From JAJYLM01 sp964547905 (GTDB lineage Bacteria; JAMCPX01): a stretch of 63,370 nt of DNA. The notes beneath the pieces were generated by a model. The model searched no databases. It was not told the DNA's origin and saw only the letters and a list, made by a program, of their open reading frames with translations. This document shows, piece by piece, positions 1-7,717 of the stretch; the first letter of the stretch is position 1, and each line of letters opens with the position of its first letter. A program made the position numbers and the translations under genes. The DNA lies in assembly GCA_964547905.1 (NCBI GenBank), contig CAZJPN010000029.1:1-63370 (forward strand), in the 5' to 3' direction.

Positions 1-217
1 CCTTATTAGACCACTTCTCTGAATCTGCTTTCTGGGTGATAGTATTGATAAGGCTCTCTTTAGCTTCGACTATAGCTTTGTTGATGGCACCTGCCTGCTC
101 CTTAAACTGTGTTAAGCCATATGTCTGTCGAATCTCAGCTAATGATTCGCTTCCTCTGTCTCTAAAATAAGAAAGCAATTCTTTTTTATTATTCTTGAGT
201 GACTTATCTATGTTCAA
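1..217 (-). CDS. Partial hypothetical protein, N-terminal 72 residues
   Basis: An open frame runs leftward off the window edge. It starts at a TTG at 217-215 that follows a GGAAG Shine-Dalgarno-like sequence about seven bases upstream. The visible part is charged and probably helical (it begins LNIDKSLKNNKKELL and continues with YFRDRG and TYGLTQFKEQAG) and has no signal peptide. I do not recognise the family. The C-terminus lies outside the window, so neither function nor integrity can be judged. Confidence 0.5.
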   Translation of the reverse strand, partial: MNIDKSLKNNKKELLSYFRDRGSESLAEIRQTYGLTQFKEQAGAINKAIVEAKESLINTITQKADSEKWSNK

Positions 218-407
218 TTAGTCTTCCTTCAAGATCCAACGTAGCTTAGGGACCTTTAATATTACTTAAAATTACTAATATAATAATTTTAACTGAATGT
301 TAAATAGTGTCAAGGTTTAGTAATGTTGTTTCTTCAAGGGTAAGGTGTGCCATTGGACGGTCAACGAGTTCAAGGTGACATGCCAGTGGTCTAATTTAGC
401 GAGAGTT
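218..407. other. AT-rich intergenic stretch before the IS200-type element
   Basis: No credible coding frame is visible between the partial gene at the window edge and the left hairpin of the insertion element. The promoter of the leftward gene probably lies here, but I cannot pick a convincing -35/-10 pair. Confidence 0.4.
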
Positions 408-427
408 CCCCACCTGTAAGGGTGGGG
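408..427 (+). repeat. Left-end hairpin of the IS200-type element
   Basis: The hairpin has a seven-base-pair stem, CCCCACC pairing with GGTGGGG, and a six-base loop. It is identical in sequence and orientation to the hairpin at 911-930. It is the probable TnpA recognition structure at the left end. Confidence 0.8.
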
Positions 428-474
428 GTGAGAGCAAGGTGCCGCATTTTGTTGCCCTGTGATATAATAGGGGC

Positions 475-906
475 ATGAAGCTACACCGACAAGCACATGC
501 TGTATATAAGACACAGTACCATATTGTGTGGGTAACAAGATATAGAAGAAAAATCCTCGTGCAAGGAATTGGAGAATACTTCAAGAAGGCGATAGGAGAA
601 GTGCGGGAATTTTACCCTGATTGGTATATAGAAGAGGTAGGCATTGAGGCAGATCATGTTCATATACACATGGTAATTCCACCAAAGTATTCAGTATCGA
701 AAGTAGTTGAAACGATAAAGAGCATCACGAGCAGACGATTGAAAGAGAAATTCACGCACTTCCTGAAGAAAGTATATTGGGATGAAGATGGCATATGGGC
801 GAGAGGATTTTTTGTGTCGACTGTAGGGATCAATGAATCAATTATCCGTAAATATGTACAGCACCAAGGGCAACAAGATGCGGGTCAAGCGAAGCTTGAA
901 TGGTAG
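475..906 (+). CDS. tnpA: IS200/IS605 family Y1 HUH transposase TnpA
   Basis: A single-domain transposase of 143 residues, the usual size for the family. It should cut and rejoin single-stranded element ends by a 5'-phosphotyrosine intermediate. The HUH metal-binding motif is seen as HVH at residues 61-63 within ADHVHIHMVIP, and the catalytic tyrosine is probably Y127 in IIRKYVQHQG. The start ATG follows an AGGGG sequence. The frame is intact and both hairpin ends are present, so the copy may still be active. It lies alone, pointing toward the ompA-like gene. Confidence 0.92.
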   Translation: MKLHRQAHAVYKTQYHIVWVTRYRRKILVQGIGEYFKKAIGEVREFYPDWYIEEVGIEADHVHIHMVIPPKYSVSKVVETIKSITSRRLKEKFTHFLKKVYWDEDGIWARGFFVSTVGINESIIRKYVQHQGQQDAGQAKLEW

Positions 907-910
907 GATA

Positions 911-930
911 CCCCACCTGTAAGGGTGGGG
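911..930 (+). repeat. Right-end hairpin of the IS200-type element
   Basis: Perfect copy of the left hairpin, five bases after the tnpA stop codon. It has the same orientation and the same TGTAAG loop. It marks the right end of the element. Confidence 0.8.
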
Positions 931-1083
931 TTCTTCATTCGCAGGATTTTCGTTCTCAAGAAAAAAGAATGGGATAAATCTGCCCGGATCTGGAGTAAGG
1001 TGATCCTGAATCTGATGACACGGGGGATTTATAACTATAAAGATGAAAACGCTGTCCCGCCGTCCATGACAAAGCGAACATAA
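931..1083 (+). pseudogene. Possible 3' remnant of a gene next to the IS element
   Basis: A frame without a plausible start runs from the right end of the IS element to a TAA at 1081-1083. Its product would include EWDKSARIWSKVILN and IYNYKDENAVPPSM, which reads like protein rather than random translation. It may be the tail of a gene whose upstream part was lost when the element inserted. I see no matching upstream part left of the element and do not recognise the family. Confidence 0.25.
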
Positions 1084-1203
1084 AAAAAATGCCGCATAAT
1101 TTTTATAAACGTCAAACAGCCCAAAGCCGCGCCGCTATGTTTTGTAAATCTCAGAAATAAAATAAATCTTGATTTTATTGACATGCAAACCGTTTCTATG
1201 AAA

Positions 1204-1223
1204 CAGAATGACATGTCATTCTG
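1204..1223. promoter_or_regulatory. Perfect 20-bp palindrome in the ompA-like leader
   Basis: CAGAATGACATGTCATTCTG is its own reverse complement. It lies 38 bases upstream of the ATG at 1262, just after a TTGACA at 1178-1183. It could be an operator for a dimeric repressor or a leader hairpin. The GAATGACA core also resembles the dispersed GGAATGACA repeats at 19653-19779 and 54456-54507, so it may instead be a repeat fragment. Confidence 0.4.
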
Positions 1224-1261
1224 ATGTTAATTTTAAGAAGAAAGGATTTGAAGGTGATTCT

Positions 1262-2929
1262 ATGAAGAAATGGGTGGCGACTTCGGTTGTGGGCATGGCA
1301 GTGTTGTTTGCCGCTGCAATCGCAATGGGAGCATCGGTAAATGGTCCTGCTGTGGGCGGTGAGACGGGCATTGCGAGGGTGGTATCTGCTGAAAGCCTTC
1401 CTGCCGGAGCTTTCATGTTTGGCGTAAACGGATTATATTTCTATTCCAACGACCTTTTAAACACAGCGGGTGATATAAACCAGAGATTCGAGGGAAATGT
1501 AAACCTGACGTACGGCGCAACGGACTGGCTTGAAGTGTTCCTGAGCGAGTCTAATTCCTCACAAACCATAACAAACAAATCTGCAGACAGGCATAACCTG
1601 TATCAGGTTTTCGGGGACTTGACAGGCGGTTTGAAGGTAGACTGGCATATTCCTTATAACATCGTTCTTGGCATGGATGCGTTTGCTCAACTGAATACAA
1701 AAACGGAGGCATTCGGGTATCAGTCTGGTGCAACAAATTTTGGTGCAAGGCTGCTGGGGACGAAGGAATTTGACGGGATAAAAGGGGTTCCCATCGCCGT
1801 TGATGTTAATCTCGGATACACCTGGGATCAGTCAAGGTATTTATTGTCGGGACCAAACTACACGATAGGGCAGTATGCCACTGTTGCTGACCTTTATGCC
1901 GCCGGATTACCGAATAACGAAATAGAATCTGCTCTAGGAGTTTACCACAGTGATCAGGTACTTGGTGCTATCGGAATACGCGTCCCCTTTACCTACGTTA
2001 CGCCGTTTGTTCAATATTATACAAATCAGATCCTCAGCAGTTCCAAACCATCACTTCATTACGATCAGTCACCCCAGTTTATCATTCCCGGGGTGAGATT
2101 TATGCCGGTTAAACCCCTTGCGATAGACCTTGGTGCCGAGCTTGGCATTACAAAGGTGGAGACACTGCCTGTTGCGGGTGTACCGGGAGAAACAAAACAA
2201 GTCAAGGGGGTACCTCTGTGGACCGTGATACTCGGTGCAAGCTATACGATTCTTCCTGGTGCAAAGGCACCTCTGCCCGTTGCACAGCAGCGCACCGGCG
2301 AGATAGCCGGTACGGTGACCGGTACAACAGGTTTGCCGCTTGCAGCAGTGGTATCCATAAGCAATATAACTCAATCACCGGTCGGCACAAATCCGAAGAC
2401 AGGGGCTTATACGGTACGGCTGCCAGCCGGCAGCTATGAAATGGCGGTTTTTGCCCAGGGCTTTACGAATCAAACGGCCGATGTCCGGGTCAAGAATCAT
2501 GAAAAGACCATCGTAGACTTTATGCTCAGGCCTGCGTCAGGAACAGAGCAAAAACGGACTGAAACCATTGAACAGGCAATGCAAAAGATGACCATAAGCG
2601 CGCAATCCATTCATTTTAGCATAGGAAGTACAACGGTGCGGCCTGTCTTTTATCCTGCATTGAATGAGCTTGTCCGGTTGCTCAAAGACAATCCTTCTAT
2701 GCATATTCTGATAGAGGGAAACACGGACAATTCAGGTTCTGTAGGACTGAATCAGAGGCTGTCACAAAAACGGGCAGAATCTGTGATGCGCTACCTTATT
2801 CAGCATGGCATAGCTCCAGAACGTTTACAGGCTAAGGGGTATGGCGAAGCACGTCCCGTCGAACCCAATACCACGACAGGAGCACGGGCCATCAACAGAA
2901 GAGTGAATATACAATTTACCATAGAATAA
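1262..2929 (+). CDS. OmpA-family outer membrane protein with internal carboxypeptidase-regulatory-like domain
   Basis: A protein of 555 residues. The ATG at 1262 is chosen because it follows AAGGTG and starts a clean signal peptide (MKKWVATSVVGMAV, cleaved after an Ala-rich end). Residues about 30-330 alternate short strands and turns, as in an outer-membrane barrel. Residues about 345-420 form a Greek-key domain (GEIAGTVTG, PAGSYEMAV). The last 110 or so are an OmpA peptidoglycan-binding domain, with EGNTDNSG, RAESVMRYL and INRRVNIQF. It probably anchors the outer membrane to the cell wall. The barrel-Greek key-OmpA order is unusual. The next gene encodes a lipoprotein and may be co-transcribed. 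Confidence 0.85.
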   Translation: MKKWVATSVVGMAVLFAAAIAMGASVNGPAVGGETGIARVVSAESLPAGAFMFGVNGLYFYSNDLLNTAGDINQRFEGNVNLTYGATDWLEVFLSESNSSQTITNKSADRHNLYQVFGDLTGGLKVDWHIPYNIVLGMDAFAQLNTKTEAFGYQSGATNFGARLLGTKEFDGIKGVPIAVDVNLGYTWDQSRYLLSGPNYTIGQYATVADLYAAGLPNNEIESALGVYHSDQVLGAIGIRVPFTYVTPFVQYYTNQILSSSKPSLHYDQSPQFIIPGVRFMPVKPLAIDLGAELGITKVETLPVAGVPGETKQVKGVPLWTVILGASYTILPGAKAPLPVAQQRTGEIAGTVTGTTGLPLAAVVSISNITQSPVGTNPKTGAYTVRLPAGSYEMAVFAQGFTNQTADVRVKNHEKTIVDFMLRPASGTEQKRTETIEQAMQKMTISAQSIHFSIGSTTVRPVFYPALNELVRLLKDNPSMHILIEGNTDNSGSVGLNQRLSQKRAESVMRYLIQHGIAPERLQAKGYGEARPVEPNTTTGARAINRRVNIQFTIE

Positions 2930-2965
2930 ATGGGAATAAAGAGAATGTAAGGAGGAAATTGAACC

Positions 2966-4567
2966 ATGAAACATATAAAACTTTTATTGTTGACAAGTAT
3001 AAGCATTGCGTTTGTTTATTTTATAGGATGCGGCAGGCCGAACGGCAGCACCCTGCCGATGATCGATAGCCTGAACATATCGCCAAACCCCATAACACCG
3101 CAGGGCATCATGACTGCAGCTGTAATTGCGTCCGATCAGGACAGTGATGTGCTCCATTACACATGGACTGCATCTCAGGGATGGTCTGTAACTGGATATG
3201 GAACTACTGCAACAGTGGTTGCCCCGCCGGCATCGAATGAAGGCGGGAATATTACGGTGACGGTAAATGACAGCAGCGGCAACAGTGTAAGTGGATCCAT
3301 AAATGTAGCAACAACAGGCACCGGTGGCAGCGGCAGTTCATACATAAGCAGCATCTATGTATCACCAAATCCAATGAATCAACCGCTTGGAGGCAATAAT
3401 CAAAAAGCAACAGCAACCGTCATGGTAACGTCATTGACTCAAAGTACCGGCAGTCTGACTTTTAGTTGGTCAATAACATCAACGACGTCGGGTTGGAGTG
3501 TGACAGGCACCGGCAGTACCGCGACAATCACGGCCCCGCTTGTTTCCTATAGTACTGCAACGCTAACAGTCATAGTCTATGACTCAACAAACATTGTATC
3601 ATCCAGTACGACAAACGTGTTCACCGGTTTAATGGAATCAACGTACCCTGTGGGAACCAACCCAATTGGTGTAGCAATAGATGCATCGGGTAATGTATGG
3701 ATATCGGACGGTATACTGCCGTCTACGAACTATGCAATAAAGTTAAATTCCGGTGGTTCTCGACAAGGCACATACCAGGTCGGCAGTATGCCTGAAGGTA
3801 TGGCAATAGACGCATCCGGCAATGTCTGGATTGTAAACTATGCGAGTAATAATGTCACAGAATTGGATGCCAACGGAAATCTCATTACCACGGTAACTGT
3901 AGGGAATGCTCCTCAGGGTATAGCAATAGATGCATCCGGTCAGGTCTGGGTCACCAATTTTTATGATAGCACGGTCACGGTTTTTAGTTCAACAACAGGA
4001 ACGTTGATCACCACGGTAAATCTGGCGAGTTATAGTTATCCTCTTGGTATTGCAATAGACGGTTCAGGCAATGCATGGGTTGCAAATTCCGGCAGCAGTA
4101 CAATAAGCGAATTGAATCTGAGTGGCGTCGTGAATACCCTTGCCTTCAACTCACCGCCTTTTGCCATAGCAATAGCCCCTTCAGGAAATATTTGGGTTAC
4201 CAATGGTTTTATGAACAGCGTGACAGAACTCACTATGGCGGGGACAACAATCACCACGGTGACCGGTTTAAGGAATCCCGCGTGTATCGCAATAGACAGC
4301 GGAGGCAATATCTGGATTACCAACAGTATGGGTAATACCATTACTGAGTTGGATCCAGCAGGTAAAATCATTAATATCTACACGATTGGTATGAATCAAT
4401 CACCCGAGGGTATGGCGATAGACGCATCAGGCAACCTTTGGATAGCAAATTATCAGAGCAATACGGTAATCGAGATATTCGGTATTGCAAAAGGACCTCA
4501 ATACTTTCCGTACACAGGCCCTCAGTTTCCCGGTGGAGGCAATATTAGTTTTGGCGGACCTGGATAG
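2966..4567 (+). CDS. Secreted lipoprotein with Ig-like region and seven-repeat NHL/YVTN-type beta-propeller
   Basis: A protein of 533 residues. A lipoprotein signal ends at lipobox FIGC (Cys22). Two PKD/Ig-like segments follow (ISPNPITPQG and YVSPNPMNQPLG, each with a GWSVTG strand). From about residue 225 there are seven repeats built on 'P.GIAIDASGNVWITN...VTEL', seen as PIGVAIDASGNVWIS, PEGMAIDASGNVWIV and so on. Seven repeats fit one closed propeller. Such extracellular propellers usually bind ligands or act as lyases; no catalytic residue can be assigned. A GGAGG lies 36 bases after the ompA-like stop, so the pair could be one transcript. Confidence 0.8.
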   Translation: MKHIKLLLLTSISIAFVYFIGCGRPNGSTLPMIDSLNISPNPITPQGIMTAAVIASDQDSDVLHYTWTASQGWSVTGYGTTATVVAPPASNEGGNITVTVNDSSGNSVSGSINVATTGTGGSGSSYISSIYVSPNPMNQPLGGNNQKATATVMVTSLTQSTGSLTFSWSITSTTSGWSVTGTGSTATITAPLVSYSTATLTVIVYDSTNIVSSSTTNVFTGLMESTYPVGTNPIGVAIDASGNVWISDGILPSTNYAIKLNSGGSRQGTYQVGSMPEGMAIDASGNVWIVNYASNNVTELDANGNLITTVTVGNAPQGIAIDASGQVWVTNFYDSTVTVFSSTTGTLITTVNLASYSYPLGIAIDGSGNAWVANSGSSTISELNLSGVVNTLAFNSPPFAIAIAPSGNIWVTNGFMNSVTELTMAGTTITTVTGLRNPACIAIDSGGNIWITNSMGNTITELDPAGKIINIYTIGMNQSPEGMAIDASGNLWIANYQSNTVIEIFGIAKGPQYFPYTGPQFPGGGNISFGGPG

Positions 4568-4716
4568 ATCCGCTATGACTAAAAAACAGGTAGTGTGGCT
4601 AAGGGCATCCAGTACCCCCCTGTTCCTGCTTTACCGATACCTCCTGCCCTCAGTTCCGCGCCGGAGGGAATCAGCAAAGTAAGAAGTAGGAAGCAGACAA
4701 TAAGAGGCAGAATAAC

Positions 4717-4741
4717 GGGGTCAAATCTTTTAGTTTGACAA
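4717..4741 (+). repeat. Left terminal inverted repeat of the RAYT element
   Basis: A 25-bp repeat starting GGGGTCAAATC, inverted and 24/25 identical to 5743-5767. It lies 29 bases before the transposase ATG. Confidence 0.8.
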
Positions 4742-4770
4742 ATGAGGTATAGGTTGATAGGAAACTGATC

Positions 4771-5754
4771 ATGGCAAGACAGTTGAGGATAGAATTTCCA
4801 GGTGCAATATATCATGTAATGAGCAGGGGTAATGAGAAAGGTCATATCTTTAGAAAAGATGCAGACAGGGTTTTATTCATAGACACGTTAAAGGATAGCG
4901 CAGAATTAGCCGGTATTGAGGTTATCGCATATGTATTGATGGACAACCATTATCATATGATAATAGCCACGCCAAACAGCAACCTCAGCGATTTCATGAG
5001 GCATTTTGCAGTAACCTATACAGTAAGATTTAACAGGCGGTACAGCAGGTCAGGGCATCTCTTTCAAGGAAGATTTAAAGCAATACTTGTAGAACAAGAC
5101 CCATATCTTGTTGAATTAAGCAGGTATATTCATTTAAACCCCATAAGGGTAAAGGCACATGAATTGGAAGTGATACAACAAAGATGGGAGTATCTAAAGA
5201 CATATCCATGGAGCAGTCTTACTGGATATACCGACAAAAAGAAGCAAGTAGAATGGATAAGATATGACAGGATATTGAGTTACTTGAAAGGGCGAGAAAG
5301 TGATTATAAGAGATATATAATAGAGGGATTAAAATCTGGTATAAATAATCCTTTGGATGAAGTAAGAAGCCATATTATCTTAGGAAGTGAAGGATTTATT
5401 GAGAAAGTAAAAAAGTATTTTGAAAAGAACCAACAAGAGAGGGAGGTACCTGCCTTAAGGTCACTAAAAAAAGTGCTGACAGCGGAGGAAATATTCAGTG
5501 AGGTAGGCAAATATTTTCATATAAATAAAGAACAACTGATCAACAAATCCGGCAGGCAGCATAGGCAAATAGTGATTGATATGATGTATAGGTATACCAA
5601 TCTGGCTCAAAAAGAGATAGGGAAGATATTCGGGATAGACTATTCAACAGTAAGTCAGCACAGGAGGAGATTGGTAATGCAGATTAAAGAAGATAAGAAA
5701 CTGCATGGAACTATTAACAGGATAAAAGATGTGCTTGACAAATTGTCAAAATAA
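4771..5754 (+). CDS. REP-associated tyrosine transposase-like protein with C-terminal DnaA-like DNA-binding domain
   Basis: A protein of 327 residues. Residues 1-150 are a Y1 HUH transposase of the RAYT type: MARQLRIEFPGAIYHVMSRG at the start, the HUH motif HYH at 60-62 within MDNHYHMII, and the catalytic tyrosine probably Y119 in LSRYIHLNP. Residues about 237-310 resemble DnaA domain IV: TAEEIFSEVGKYF, a basic helix with GRQHRQIVIDMMYRY, then KEIGKIFGIDYSTVSQHRRR, close to the DnaA signature where FGGRDHSTV is usual. The tail probably adds duplex DNA recognition. The frame is intact. It sits between a lipoprotein gene and mazG with no functional link to either. Confidence 0.88.
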   Translation: MARQLRIEFPGAIYHVMSRGNEKGHIFRKDADRVLFIDTLKDSAELAGIEVIAYVLMDNHYHMIIATPNSNLSDFMRHFAVTYTVRFNRRYSRSGHLFQGRFKAILVEQDPYLVELSRYIHLNPIRVKAHELEVIQQRWEYLKTYPWSSLTGYTDKKKQVEWIRYDRILSYLKGRESDYKRYIIEGLKSGINNPLDEVRSHIILGSEGFIEKVKKYFEKNQQEREVPALRSLKKVLTAEEIFSEVGKYFHINKEQLINKSGRQHRQIVIDMMYRYTNLAQKEIGKIFGIDYSTVSQHRRRLVMQIKEDKKLHGTINRIKDVLDKLSK

Positions 5755-5767
5755 AAGATTTGACCCC
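5743..5767 (-). repeat. Right terminal inverted repeat of the RAYT element
   Basis: Inverted copy of 4717-4741 with one mismatch. It begins inside the transposase gene and contains the stop codon, so the gene's end is constrained by the element's terminus. Confidence 0.8.
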
Positions 5768-5809
5768 TAATTCTCTCTAATTTAGATAAGAAAAAAGAAA
5801 GGTGATTTC

Positions 5810-6466
5810 ATGAAGTCTTTTGATAAGCTGGTTGAGATAATGGCAAGGCTGCGTGGTGATAATGGTTGTCCATGGGACAGGGCTCAGGATATTGACAATC
5901 TGAAACAGTATGTAATCGAGGAGGCATACGAGGTTGTTGATGCTATTGAATCCGGGAAACCGGATGCTATACAGGAAGAACTCGGAGATCTCGTGTTGCA
6001 GGTTGTTTTTATAGCAAGGCTTGCTGAAGAAAAACATTGGTTCGATATCGATGATGTACTGAAAGGCATTAACGACAAATTGATACATAGGCATCCGCAT
6101 GTTTTCGGGAATATAAATGTAAAAACAAAAGAGGATGTACTGAAAAACTGGGGCAGACAGAAGCATAAAGAGAAGGGTACAAAAATCTTTGATATTCCTT
6201 TACAGATGCCATCGTTGCAGGCTTCATACAGATTAATAGAAAAGGCGAAGAGGCTTGGACTGAATCCTGTTAAAGTGGATAAAGATATTTCAAGCAGGCT
6301 CAGAAAAGCTTCTAAAGGAAAGATTGAAAGTGAAATAACAAATATGCTTTTATCTGTAACGGCGTTATCACAGGAGTATTCCGTAAATCCGGAGGATCTA
6401 TTAAGATCGGCCAACATCATGCTGATAAAGAAATTAAAGGTAAAGTCAGGCAAGGATGGTTTTTGA
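5810..6466 (+). CDS. mazG: MazG nucleoside triphosphate pyrophosphohydrolase
   Basis: A protein of 218 residues. It hydrolyses NTPs and dNTPs to monophosphates plus pyrophosphate, clearing damaged nucleotides in the cytoplasm. The MazG metal-binding pattern EEAYE...EELGD is at about residues 38-64, preceded by the family opener LRGDNGCPWDRAQ. A second, weaker helical half follows; the protein is shorter than E. coli MazG (263 residues). The ATG follows AAAGGTGATTTC. It begins 43 bases after the RAYT right end, so the element may have landed in its upstream region. Confidence 0.93.
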   Translation: MKSFDKLVEIMARLRGDNGCPWDRAQDIDNLKQYVIEEAYEVVDAIESGKPDAIQEELGDLVLQVVFIARLAEEKHWFDIDDVLKGINDKLIHRHPHVFGNINVKTKEDVLKNWGRQKHKEKGTKIFDIPLQMPSLQASYRLIEKAKRLGLNPVKVDKDISSRLRKASKGKIESEITNMLLSVTALSQEYSVNPEDLLRSANIMLIKKLKVKSGKDGF

Positions 6467-6539
6467 CTTTTTTTTTATTAATCTTATATTATTTGCTACA
6501 GAATAGATATTTCACGATAAGGGGTGATAAAATATAAAT

Positions 6540-7124
6540 ATGAAGATTATAAAGTATATTTTCACAATAGCTGTTGTAGCCGGGTTACTGGTATTTGTTG
6601 TTTTTCATTTAATACCGCGGAATAGCGATTCAAGCAATTTGCAACAACAGAACAATACTCCACAGGCTTCGGGCAACAGTACAGTACAATCTACAACCAA
6701 TAGTTCAGTGCCGTCATTTATGCTCATGGACTTGGAAGGTAAAGAAAAGCAGTTGGATGACTACAAGGACAAGCTGATACTTGTTAATTTTTGGGCAAGC
6801 TGGTGCGGTCCCTGTAATGAAGAAGCTCCATCTATGGAAAAAATGTATAAAGAATTACATTCAAAGGGGCTTGTCGTGGTGGGTATAAGTATAGATCACC
6901 ATGTATCGCAGGTGGACAAGTTTGTTAAGGAGTATTCGATAACCTTTCCTGTTTTGCTGGATACAGACGAGAACGTCGCATCTTCTTATGGTATAACAGG
7001 TGTTCCCGAGACCTTTATTTTGAACCGTAATTATAAATTGATAAAACATATTATAGGTCCGATTGACTGGACATCGCCTGATGCTACAAACTATCTATCC
7101 GAACTTTTAAAGGAGGAGAAATGA
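6540..7124 (+). CDS. TlpA/ResA-like membrane-anchored thioredoxin, first copy
   Basis: A protein of 194 residues with one N-terminal membrane helix (about 5-25), a Ser/Thr/Gln-rich linker, and a TlpA-type thioredoxin fold. The redox motif is WASWCGPC (Cys89 and Cys92), with a cis-proline region in GVPETFI. It should reduce disulfides outside the cytoplasmic membrane, for example haem-binding cysteines of apocytochromes c. Its stop overlaps the start of the next gene (ATGA), and the third gene is ccdA, so the three form one operon for periplasmic thiol reduction. Confidence 0.88.
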   Translation: MKIIKYIFTIAVVAGLLVFVVFHLIPRNSDSSNLQQQNNTPQASGNSTVQSTTNSSVPSFMLMDLEGKEKQLDDYKDKLILVNFWASWCGPCNEEAPSMEKMYKELHSKGLVVVGISIDHHVSQVDKFVKEYSITFPVLLDTDENVASSYGITGVPETFILNRNYKLIKHIIGPIDWTSPDATNYLSELLKEEK

Positions 7125-7717
7125 CGACAAAAGAAAAAACACTGGGTAAAAGTGGTCTTATCATAATAGGTTCCATCATCGGTATCATGTTTGTCGTGGG
7201 GGTTATTGGCTATATAGGAGGTAAGGTTACCAATGGTAAGAATGCCGTCAATCAACAGGCATCTGGCTTATCCGCACCGGAAGAGAATGCAACTGCACCG
7301 GATTTTTCTCTTAAAACAATAGATAACACTGCTGTAAGGTTATCGGATTACAGAGGAAAAGTAGTATTCCTTAATTTCTGGGCTACATGGTGTCCACCGT
7401 GTAGAATGGAGCTTCCGTCTATGGAGAAATTATACGAGAATTTAAAAACCCAGCCCTTTGTCATTCTTGCTGTGAATGTGGATGAAAGCGATCCCGATAA
7501 TGTTAAAAACTTCGTCAATAGCATGAATTTAACATTTCCAGTGCTCATGGATGATGGGAGCGTTTCAAAGATATACAATGTAAATGCCATACCTACTACC
7601 TTTATTATAAGAAAGGATGGAACTATAGATGCTATAGTTAACGGTGCAAGACCATGGGATGACCCAAGCTATGTAAGTGCATTCGATAAGTTATTAGCCG
7701 GGCCCTACAAAAAATAA
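7121..7717 (+). CDS. TlpA/ResA-like membrane-anchored thioredoxin, second copy
   Basis: A protein of 198 residues, overlapping the previous gene by four bases. A membrane helix at about 11-34 is followed by a TlpA fold with WATWCPPC (Cys91 and Cys94). The dipeptide between the cysteines is PP rather than GP, so redox potential or partner probably differs from the first copy. The fold continues through NAIPTTFIIRKDG with the cis-proline. It also overlaps ccdA by one base (TAATGA). A division of labour is plausible, such as a CcmG-like reductant beside a general one, but this is inference. Confidence 0.87.
   Translation: MTTKEKTLGKSGLIIIGSIIGIMFVVGVIGYIGGKVTNGKNAVNQQASGLSAPEENATAPDFSLKTIDNTAVRLSDYRGKVVFLNFWATWCPPCRMELPSMEKLYENLKTQPFVILAVNVDESDPDNVKNFVNSMNLTFPVLMDDGSVSKIYNVNAIPTTFIIRKDGTIDAIVNGARPWDDPSYVSAFDKLLAGPYKK

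Larger units (their letters stand above)
408..930 (+). mobile_element. IS200/IS605-type insertion element, TnpA only
   Basis: The transposase gene at 475-906 is bracketed by two identical 20-nt hairpins, at 408-427 and 911-930. Each has the stem CCCCACC/GGTGGGG and a TGTAAG loop. Subterminal palindromes next to a small Y1 HUH transposase are the hallmark of this family, whose TnpA binds such hairpins as single-stranded DNA. The exact cleavage sites cannot be fixed from one copy; the true ends lie somewhat outside the hairpins. No TnpB accessory gene is present. Confidence 0.85.
4717..5767 (+). mobile_element. RAYT-type transposable element with 25-bp terminal inverted repeats
   Basis: The transposase gene at 4771-5754 is enclosed by GGGGTCAAATCTTTT... 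at 4717-4741 and its inverted copy ...AAAAGATTTGACCCC at 5743-5767, with one mismatch in 25. The right repeat overlaps the end of the coding sequence, including its stop codon, which fits a compact self-contained unit. Each arm also contains a TCAAA/TTTGA self-complementary core that could fold as the single-stranded target of a Y1 enzyme. Confidence 0.8.

Noticed and set aside
4568..4716. Small gene between the propeller lipoprotein and the RAYT element
   Set aside because: The only frame here overlaps the lipoprotein gene's end and is rich in Pro, Arg and Leu without a ribosome site; I see nothing else in the interval.
5884..6453. Minus-strand frame of 189 codons opposite mazG
   Set aside because: Ser- and Phe-rich shadow of mazG, with no ribosome site or motif.
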